From NCBI GenBank assembly GCA_964017045.1, contig OZ024809.1:10005012-10069011 (forward strand): 64,000 bases of DNA. The letters run 5' to 3'. Source of the DNA: Omphiscola glabra (lineage: Eukaryota; Mollusca; Gastropoda; Lymnaeidae). Positions within the stretch are counted from its first letter, which is position 1, and each line of letters opens with the position of its first letter. Of the stretch, positions 57,701-64,000 are shown piece by piece. The position numbers and the translations under genes were made by a program. Under the pieces are notes generated by a model. The model saw only the letters and a list, made by a program, of their open reading frames with translations. It was not told the origin of the DNA and did not search any database.

Positions 57701-60700
57701 AACCCCACCCACCAATCACCCCTACCTCATTAACAGTGGCTACGGCACAGGGTTCGCTCCCCCACACCTGGGCCCGTGCAGTCCCAGTCGACCTCAGGAG
57801 CGCCAGTTTTCACCTCAGCATGGTCCGTCCAGGCAGATCCAGAACATGTCCTACTCCAACAGTTTGAGCCATCAGGGGAGGCAACAGGCTGGGGATTATG
57901 GGGATCACAAAAGTGTAAAGGTTGCTGCAAATGCAGGTAAGAAGTTTGTTAAGTGCTGTGAGAAGTTTGTTAAGTGCTGTGAGAAGTTTGTTAAGTGCAG
58001 TGAGAAGTTTGCTAAGTGCTGTGAGAAGTATGTTAAGTGCTGTGAGAAGTTTGCTAAGTGCTGTGAGAAGTTTGTTAAGTGCTGTGAGAAGTTTGTTAAG
58101 TGCTGTGAGAAGTTTGCCAAGTGCTTTGAGAAGTTTGTTAAGTGCTGTGAGAAGTTTGCCAAGTGCTTTGAGAAGTTTGTTAAGTGCTGTGAGCATTGGT
58201 TCGGGAGGTTAGAAACAATAAGTGTTTATTAGGCAAAATTGTTAATTACTTTATTATTATTTTTTTCTTTGTTGCTATGTGTTTTCCTGTTTCAACCAAA
58301 TTATTTGCCATTTACATTCCTGTTCAAACTCTGTGTCCTCCTAGCTGGCAACAAAAACCTCTATTATTTGCCATTTACATTCCTGTTCAAACTCTGTGTC
58401 CTCCTAGCTGGCAACAAAAACCTCTATTATTTGCCATTTACATTCCTGTTCAAACTCTGTGTCCTCCTAGCTGGCAACAAAAACCTCTATTATTTGCCAT
58501 TTACATTCCTGTTCAAACTCTGTGTCCTCCTAGCTGGCAACAAAAACCTCTATTATTTGCCATATAAATTCCTGTTCAAACTCTGTGTCCTCCTAGCTAG
58601 CAACAAAAACCTCTATTATTTGCCATATAAATTCCTGTTCAAACTCTGTGTCCTCCTAGCTGGCAACAAAAACCTCTACAGTCCAGATAGTCCCACTTTT
58701 ACATCTAGTCCTTCAGAAGTTCAGAGTGAGCACTGGTCCCCTGGCAATGCTGCTGCTTCCAGGCCATTCTTCCCCAACAACTCAGGCACGACAGCCTCCC
58801 TGCTGACAACCACCTCATCACCAGCCCATGGTGGCTTGACCAGATCTTTTGATGGGAACTCACCTGCTAAGAAATACAGAACTAAGGCAGGCCAGCCACC
58901 TAGAATCACAGGTATGTCTTGGTGTTTACATTTTAGTTATCTCATTGTCTTTATAGCACAGGTATGTGATTGTATTTAAATCTCAGGTATGTCATTGTGG
59001 TGTGTACATTATAAGTGTTTCACTGTAGGTAAATCGTGTCAGCATACTGAATTCAGTTACCTTATTCCTTTACTACTTGGGTGTTGTATTTTTGTCAACA
59101 ATTCTAAGATACTGATTGTGTGTTAGAATAATTTACAAAACAATAAAGCTTCATTTCAAAACAACTACGATAAATTGTTTTCATTTCAATTATATCAATC
59201 AAAATTTTCAGATAGTTTTAATGAAAGTCTTTCGCCACCTGTGAAACAGACAGCTGACAGACACCAGGGTGACAATAGAAGTGAGTCAGGCAGCAGCTCA
59301 CATGATCCGGACAGGTGTGTACTCCATATGACGACACAATGTGTCAGTGAATGGAGCCCTCCATTATATTGCTACTTGCTGATGATGATCATTTCTAATA
59401 AATAGCTGCTTCACAATTTTCAGACGAGCTCAACCTACTAATTGTTGTTTTTTTTATTACTCCAGAATTCAAACTGACTACAGCCAGCTGCTTGACCATA
59501 TGGAAGACCATCATAGTCGTCAGGGAGAGCTGCAGCATTATGTCAGAATGGTTAGTCATTATGTGGCAGAGGAACAAATAGAAGACATTTCATTTTATAA
59601 CTTGTCTGCTCCAAAAAAAGAAGCATAACATGACCCTTAAAATGCCTTGAAAGATAACTGATGGACTGCATTCAAGTTGTGTAAATGAAATATAAGAACA
59701 AAGTATGATAAACTTGAATTTATAGACGGGACAAAGGATTTTAACGTTTTGGCTTAGAGCCTTCATCAGAAAACAAGACGAAAAGACAGAAAAAAACCCA
59801 CAAAAAACCACTGATCTATCCTTTTGTCTTGTTTTCTGATGTAGGCTCTAAGCCGAAACTTTAAAATCTTTTGTCCTGTCTATAAATTCAAGTTTATCAT
59901 ACTTTTTCTTATATGTCTTTTAAAATGCCTTGCGGTTTTAAAAAAAAAAATATTTTAAAAGTCTTATGCTTGCTAAAAAGCCAGACCACACCTCACCAAG
60001 AAGTAGAACTATGTCATTCCTCACATCTCACCAGGAAGTAGAACTAGGTCATATCTCACCAGGAAGTAGAACTAGGTCATTTCTCACATCTCACCAAGAA
60101 GTAGAACTAGGTCATTTCTCATTTAACCAAAAGTTTTCATATTTATTTCTATATTTCTTTTATTTGTTCAGTAGTTGAATACAAGCAAGTTGTAACAAAT
60201 TAGTAACATAGAATAAAGAAAAGAGTTAAACTGCCTTGTATATTTGGTGTCTTGAACTTTTGGTAAAAACTTTAAAATATTTTAAACATGGTTCATTATC
60301 CTATCACAGTTACTCTACAGATTGATATTTGCCTTTCTGTTAAATAAGTTTTAAAATAAAAATACTCTAGTGAGTCTGCAATAACTGTTACAAATTGGTT
60401 GGTCCAATAGGGCAGCTATTCTTTGGGGGAGTACTCTAGTGAGTCTGAAATAACTTTGGGGAGTACTCTAGTGAGTCTGAGATAACAATATTGTTTGAAT
60501 ATAAAAAATTATAAACTTCCAATTTCACTGTTAACTTACTTTGACAAAAATTTTATGTCTTTGAATAAATTGCATAATTTATTTTCTTGTTGAGATTGAG
60601 GAGATTTTTAACTTGAAATGACCATGATAGAATTTCTTGTGAGGAACAGAGAAAATATGATGAGATTTGAGGAAGAAAGAAAATATGATGAGATTTGAGG

Positions 60701-63700
60701 AACAGAGAAAATATGATGAGATTTGAGGAACAGAGAAAATATGATGAGATTTGAGGAACAGAGAAAATATGATGAGATTAGAGAAACAGAGAAAATATGA
60801 TGAGATTTCAACAGTAAATTACAAAAATGATAACAATGGCTTGTTGAATCCTTCCATACAGCTATTACAGAAGGCCCCAGGCAGTGTCTGTAGTGAACCT
60901 GAAAGAGATGTACATTCTGATCATGACATCTTAGAATCTTCCAGAGACCTTACAGGTAAATAAATAATCTAAAACACCTGATAAATTCCATTTTTTGTGT
61001 GACCAAACATTTAACATTGGGTCGACCTCTATGGAAAAGGGTGCAACTATAATTTATGAACTATAATTAAAATTCACAGGTGGGTAAAAAAAAATAAACA
61101 CAGGAAACTAGTTTATGAAGAAATGATTTTTTTTACAGCTAATTTACTTTACTTTTACTTCCAACAATTTTCTCAGTTGACCTTGACTTGAATGACACAG
61201 CTACAGCCATAGAACTGACATCTCAGCTTGCCAGGTTTCAGCAGTTGCGAGAGAGTCAGGTAGGTGACCTTAAAGATTGATCATAATTAGCTCATTTTCT
61301 TGTCTTTTTTAAATTTTATAATTTTAAAACAGAATGCTCTAGTGGTTCTGCTTTTTCTCAAAACTTTTGTTTTTTTTTCTCTCAAGACCCAATCTATAAC
61401 CTGTGCTGTGATGTTCTTTAACTGAAATCTCTTTTTACTGCTGGATCATTTGTTTTTTTCTCTCAAGACCCAATCTATAACCTGTGCTGTGATGTTCTTT
61501 AACTGAAATCTCTTTTTACTGCTGGATCATTTGTTTTTTTCTCTCAAGACCCAATCTATAACCTGTGCTGTGATGTTCTTTAACTGAAATCTCTTTTTAC
61601 TGCTGGATCATTTGTTTTTTTTCTCTCAAGACCCAATCTATAACCTGTGCTGTGATGTTCTTTAACTGAAATCTCTTTTTACTGCTGGATCATTTGTTTT
61701 TTTCTCTCAAGACCCAATCTATAACCTGTGCTGTGATGTTCTTTAACTGAAATCTCTTTTTACTGCTGGATCATTTGTTTTTTTTCTCTCAAGACCCAAT
61801 CTATAACCTGTGCTGTGATGTTCTTTAACTGAAATCTCTTTTTACTGCTGGATCATTTGTTTTTTTTCTCTCAAGACCCAATCTATAACCTGTGCTGTGA
61901 TGTTCTTTAACTGAAATCTCTTTTTACTGCTGGATCATTTGTTTTTTTTCTCTCAAGACCCAATCTATAACCTGTGCTGTGATGTTCTTTAACTGAAATC
62001 TCTTTTTACTGCTGGATCATTTTTTTTTTTTCTCTCAAGACCCAATCTATAACCTGTGCTGTGATGTTCTTTAACTGAAATCTCTTTTTACTGCTGGATC
62101 ATTTGTTTTTTTCTCTCAAGACCCAATCTATAACCTGTGCTGTGATGTTCTTTAACTGAAATCTCTTTTTACTGCTGGATCATTTGTTTTTTTTTCAAAG
62201 GGGTTTTTAACCTCTTTACCGACTATTAAAAATGTTAAAACTAACCCTTATTTGGCGAATAAATATAAAAAAAAACAACAGTACGGTAGACCGAAGAAGT
62301 CATAGTGTACACAAAAATTTGATTGTTTCATAACCATCAAAATAAAATATTTCAAGGGATCTGAACAACTGGAAGGTCTGTGACATTTGTTGTTGTGTAG
62401 AACTCTCAAAAAGAAACACTTTTACACTGTTATTTACTGCCATCTATGCACATATAACGTGGCTAAAGTGTTGTTTGCAGTCTTCTAAAAAAATAGGTGT
62501 TTTTAGTTATTTTTGGTTTTTTTAGGTATTTTTGAGGCTTATGGCTTCCCATAGTTTTGAAAAAAACCAGCTACTTGCACTGTAACTACGTCATAGCATT
62601 TTGGACGAGAATAATCGGGTCTGCCGCATACTGCAGATCATAATATCATTTGGACGATTATAGTCGGGTCTACCGTGTAAAGGTCAATAGATCAAGACGA
62701 CTATAGTCGGGACAACCGGTAAAGGGGTTAATAAAGCAATTCTAAGAAACTTAGTCACCATTGGACTTTTTTCTTTCAGCAATCCTCCTCACGGACACAT
62801 CCCAACCAGAATGGTGCTGGCGTCCAACCTCACGTGCCCATTGCCCGGGACGGTTTGATGGGTCATCTTTCTGAATTTATCGGGGACAATGGGGTCATCA
62901 GCACCAAAGGATTGTCGGAGATCTCCCAGCTGCTCTCTGTGTACAGGTAGTCTAAACCATTATGCAGCAGCATACAGTGCTTGTTGCACACTTTTGATCC
63001 CATTTTTTGATTGAAACTGATGAGTAGTACTAACCTTTGACCCAGTCACTGGTGAACTGTATTAACTCACAATCCTTGTTCAATGCATCTGCAACATTTA
63101 AACTGTAGGAAAGGAATTAACATCCTACTGAATAAATCACTGACTTCGCTCAAGTCCTGTCTTCACCAAATGAGGCTATTCCTAAAATTAGTGACACAAT
63201 TCTAACATCTCTGCAAACATCAGTGACATCATTCTCTAAAATTGTTATGGAAAAAAAAAAGTTTTTTTTCTCTATGACTGAATGAAACAATATTCTGGAT
63301 AATATTTTATTTTATTTGACAATATCATCTTTGAACTGCCAAGTAATAATTCCTTTGAATAAAGTCAACTATGCAAGCCAGCAGTGTGTTGCCAATGGGG
63401 ACATTAAATAGGCAAATCACATCAAATACATCTATAATAATACTTTGCTTACCACCCAAAAAAAAAACAAACAATTTCTTTAAAAAAAAAAAAAAATACT
63501 TGTATGGTGTGTTTAATGTGTCCTAAGATAAAAAAGGGTTGGGAGACACCAGTTGTTTCTCATTGTGAGGAAGTGTTAAAATATTAATTAGTTTTCTTTG
63601 ATTTGTGTAATACAGAGACCAGTGGGAAACCAATCCTCAGATGGCAGGTCAGGCCAATGTGGCAACCCAGCTAATGGATGCTCTCAAGGACATGGCATCT

Positions 63701-63751
63701 GGCATTAGGTTAACAGAACCACTTCAGATTTATTTTTGTGAATATATTTGA
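42731..63751 (+). CDS. CNTROB: Centrobin homologue, 26 coding exons, 3' end uncertain
   Basis: Centrobin is a daughter-centriole coiled-coil protein needed for centriole duplication and elongation. Exons: 42731-45181, 45667-45787, 45993-46098, 47345-47510, 48505-48540, 51752-51832, 52148-52264, 52528-52626, 52986-53141, 53372-53464, 53666-53779, 54337-54432, 54653-54849, 55517-55582, 55985-56072, 56368-56645, 56964-57165, 57355-57559, 57664-57936, 58660-58911, 59212-59314, 59466-59550, 60862-60955, 61177-61259, 62780-62946, 63616-63751. All are GT-AG and phase-consistent (1954 aa; human about 900). Diagnostic motifs: MEEVRGHLHSIL (836-847), RRKHCEEHIQKL (about 947-958), LLEVQQQLAVAVSTDKRKDL (961-980), QLAKVVEGW (988-996), and LQFMMQSQWNEAVTLL before the coiled coil ends (about 1320). 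Near the C-terminus LSEISQLLSVYR matches the human LMEVSQLLRLYQ region. Residues 1-817 are one disordered exon with an acidic block at 108-138. The exon 9 donor (GTTTGT) is weak. The stop at 63749-63751 is in frame, but a donor-like gttaac at 63719 could instead lead to exons outside the window. Confidence 0.93.
46259..46890. mobile_element. Tigger/pogo-like (Tc1-mariner) MITE remnant
   Basis: It lies in centrobin intron 3. It starts cagtcgtcct, with cctcgactttcgcggcttca and ctgtatcagg shortly after. It ends with cggaaattcacgtatcgcag, ctggaac and taaacgagaaacaagtg, matching the pattern of Tigger-like ends (cag...ccctcg...cgcggtttcac and its reverse) as I remember it. The TA flank is clear only on the right. 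It has no transposase. Confidence 0.6.
46995..47213. repeat. 44-bp minisatellite in centrobin intron 3
   Basis: Five units with landmarks gataaaaatatttgaaaacc and ctgtggttggttgt, nearly identical. The minus-strand open frame across it is a repeat translation. Confidence 0.93.
47590..47775. repeat. About 43-bp minisatellite in centrobin intron 4
   Basis: Three to four units with gatgtgctggtggtcatcca and gcactgtgatccatc. Low copy number, with unit-to-unit substitutions. Confidence 0.8.
47836..48233 (-). mobile_element. tRNA-derived SINE, copy 3 (gacggatgcc tail)
   Basis: It lies in centrobin intron 4, antisense to the gene. On the minus strand it reads tgggtggccgagtggtctta (tRNA-like head), ctggagttcaatccccacca (B-box region), gggatgggactcgttaacct (core), aactctgaattcatacccag, and the tail tgtgacggacggatgcc. 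This is the most complete copy of the family in the window. Confidence 0.9.
48593..51710. repeat. 25-bp minisatellite, about 125 units, in centrobin intron 5
   Basis: It fills nearly all of intron 5 (48541-51751). The unit contains cttaaatacaaccattgtgt. The main variants are gtcatgtctt, gtcatgttat, gtcatatctt, gacgtgtctt, gacatgtctt and gatgagcctt. The rare gatgagcc variant occurs at 48811, 49036, 49261, 49536, 50061 and 50736; the gaps are 225, 225, 275, 525 and 675 bp, all multiples of 25. The register is therefore kept without indels and blocks of units were duplicated together. It lacks the distinct spacers of a CRISPR array. Confidence 0.97.
51846..52072. repeat. 24-bp minisatellite in centrobin intron 6
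   Basis: About nine units around atacatctgccactctaccg, starting about 13 bp after the exon 6 donor (gtcagt at 51833). The open frame through it (St/Ala/Thr or Ile/His/Leu repeats) is a translation of the intron. Confidence 0.88.
52248..52375. repeat. Tandem duplication spanning the exon 7 donor of centrobin
   Basis: The end of exon 7 and its donor (cagactcagcaaaat|gtaagt at 52265) are repeated 56 bp downstream (actcggcaaaatgtaagt, second donor at 52321). Both copies continue into ttgttgac...gtgtttttgcaca. Use of the second donor would add 56 nt and meet a TGA after four intronic codons. Confidence 0.85.
52690..52915. repeat. Two short tandem arrays in centrobin intron 8
   Basis: First, three units of about 42 bp with caatctagaatcagttggtt and gtaacattgtg. 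Then four units of about 17-20 bp with ttactgtggtagatgtg. Confidence 0.8.
53267..53371. repeat. Tandem duplication next to the exon 10 acceptor of centrobin
   Basis: Two units with ccttggcattttctttatct and cactaatggatat precede the acceptor itself, accttggcag (53362-53371), which looks like the start of a third unit. In the two upstream units the final ag is at, so they are not functional acceptors. Confidence 0.7.
53530..53612. repeat. 22-bp triplication in centrobin intron 10
   Basis: Three copies of caaggttacattagggctgg in tandem. Confidence 0.85.
53930..54312. repeat. 48-bp minisatellite in centrobin intron 11
   Basis: Eight nearly identical 48-bp units with gagacagacaatttcatata and gatagtttctattatttga. 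The array ends about 25 bp before the exon 12 acceptor (54336). The 121-codon minus-strand open frame (54285-53920) exists only because 48 is divisible by three. Confidence 0.95.
55116..55265. mobile_element. 150-bp MITE with cagacctgtttac ends and 6-bp target duplication, copy 3
   Basis: It lies in centrobin intron 13. The termini cagacctgtttac and gtaaacaggtctg are perfect inverted repeats, flanked by cttctt (55110-55115 and 55266-55271). Subterminal tacgatttt motifs occur several times, as in the longer elements at 15089-16377 and 39461-40869. It is the shortest and best-preserved member. Confidence 0.88.
55563..55745. repeat. 55-bp minisatellite carrying copies of the exon 14 donor of centrobin
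   Basis: The unit starts inside exon 14 (ctggagtcacagcg), includes the donor gtgagt and continues into intron 14. Perfect copies place gt at 55583, 55638 and 55693. Two more degraded units follow (ctggactcagagtggcgagt, then ctggaatcacagtggtgaat near 55832). The intron frame stops at TGA immediately after the first donor, so a later donor would give a truncated product. Confidence 0.92.
57938..58195. repeat. 21-bp minisatellite at the exon 19 donor of centrobin
   Basis: About 12 units of tgtgagaagtttgttaagtg plus one base. The first unit begins within the donor itself (gtaagaagtttgttaagtgc from 57937), so the start of intron 19 is part of the array. Open frames in several phases on both strands are repeat translations. 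Confidence 0.95.
58300..58678. repeat. 63-bp minisatellite carrying copies of the exon 20 acceptor of centrobin
   Basis: Six units. Each has tatttgccatttacattcct, gttcaaactctgtgtcctcc, the acceptor tag, and the exon start ctggcaacaaaaacctcta. The ag dinucleotides end at 58344, 58407, 58470, 58533, 58596 and 58659, exactly 63 bp apart; the last is the one that leads into unique exon 20 sequence. The unit is 21 codons long and has no stop in the coding frame. Confidence 0.95.
59690..59913. repeat. Long inverted repeat (foldback) in centrobin intron 22
   Basis: Arms of about 93 bp (59690-59786 and 59820-59913) are inverted copies with only a few mismatches. Landmarks are ataaacttgaatttatagac, gttttggcttagagccttca and tcagaaaacaagacgaaaag. 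The spacer is about 33 bp. A transcript could form a long hairpin. Confidence 0.88.
59985..60122. repeat. Short tandem array in centrobin intron 22
   Basis: Four units of variable length with ctcaccaggaagtagaacta and ggtcat, some separated by an extra ttcctcacat. Confidence 0.8.
60640..60808. repeat. 28-bp minisatellite in centrobin intron 22
   Basis: About six units of gaggaacagagaaaatatga plus tgagattt. It ends about 53 bp before the exon 23 acceptor (60861). Confidence 0.9.
61360..62197. repeat. About 82-bp minisatellite, ten units, in centrobin intron 24
   Basis: Units contain tctctcaagacccaatctat, gtgctgtgatgttctttaac and ctttttactgctggatcatt. They are nearly identical apart from the length of the T run. 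Intron 24 is 61260-62779. Confidence 0.95.
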
Positions 63752-64000
63752 CCATTAATGTTAATTAATGATATATCTATGTAAAAACACAACAAATCAG
63801 CGTTCACAAACTGGTTGCAGTCCCCCGTCCACAACCACCCACCCCCCACTCCCACCCCACTTACTATCAAAGTGACATAAATTCAGCGCATTGCCAAGAT
63901 TTGCCAAATCTAAACCGATACATTCACATATGTATTGATTTTATTTTTTAGCTGAATATCTAAATTTTAAAACAAAACTACAGTTTTAGAAGAAAGTGTG
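63752..64000. other. Window end: centrobin 3' UTR or intron
   Basis: There is no AATAAA in the 249 bases after the in-frame TGA. Either the 3' UTR runs beyond the window or the sequence after about 63718 is intronic. Confidence 0.4.

Noticed and set aside
57564..58232. 222-codon frame including repeated FVKCCEK
   Set aside because: The first part overlaps real exon 19 of centrobin, but the repeated part is the intronic 21-bp minisatellite beyond a good donor at 57937.
58239..58979. 246-codon frame treated as a separate gene
   Set aside because: Its downstream part is centrobin exon 20; the upstream repeats are intronic acceptor copies. It is reported as a finding about alternative acceptors, not as a gene.

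Overview
This is AT-rich, intron-rich metazoan nuclear DNA, most likely from a mollusc and probably a gastropod. The evidence is small phase-consistent exons with GT-AG introns, two animal-specific genes (anosmin-1 and centrobin), a tRNA-derived SINE family, a Helitron, several non-autonomous hAT elements including SPIN-like copies, and many minisatellites. The species cannot be fixed from the sequence. No rRNA, CRISPR array or prokaryotic operon is present.

Layout. (1) 1-7530: no gene recognised; two 21-bp and one 26-bp tandem arrays, a tRNA-headed SINE, a SPIN-like hAT MITE and another hAT MITE. (2) 7531-19832, plus strand: a complete anosmin-1 (KAL1) homologue in 15 coding exons (707 aa: signal peptide, Cys-rich region, WAP domain, four FN3 domains, hydrophobic C-terminal tail). 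Its introns hold a SPIN-like element, two other DNA transposons, a LINE tail and a GC-rich insertion with 16-bp target-site duplications. (3) 19833-31419: 3' UTR, then intergenic DNA with a SINE, minisatellites, a 1.45-kb non-autonomous Helitron and the relic of a non-LTR reverse transcriptase. (4) 34738-31420, minus strand: a three-exon gene for a predicted secreted 401-aa protein with coiled coils, a Pro tract and a Thr/Pro-rich mucin-like tail, with no family recognised. (5) 34739-42730: mainly repeats, including a 1.4-kb copy of a DNA-transposon family that makes 6-bp target duplications, and one orphan minus-strand terminal coding exon (41508-41338). (6) 42731 to about 63751, plus strand: a centrobin (CNTROB) homologue in 26 coding exons (about 1954 aa), opening with one 817-codon disordered exon and followed by the conserved centriolar coiled coil. 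The true C-terminus may lie beyond the window.

The genes are not functionally linked: anosmin-1 is an extracellular matrix and axon-guidance protein, centrobin is a daughter-centriole protein, and the minus-strand gene looks like a secreted structural or mucus protein. The most unusual structure is in the centrobin introns. Minisatellites occur in many of them, and in three cases the repeat unit includes a real splice site. The clearest is exon 20, where a 63-bp (21-codon) unit copies the 3' splice site and exon start six times in an uninterrupted reading frame.
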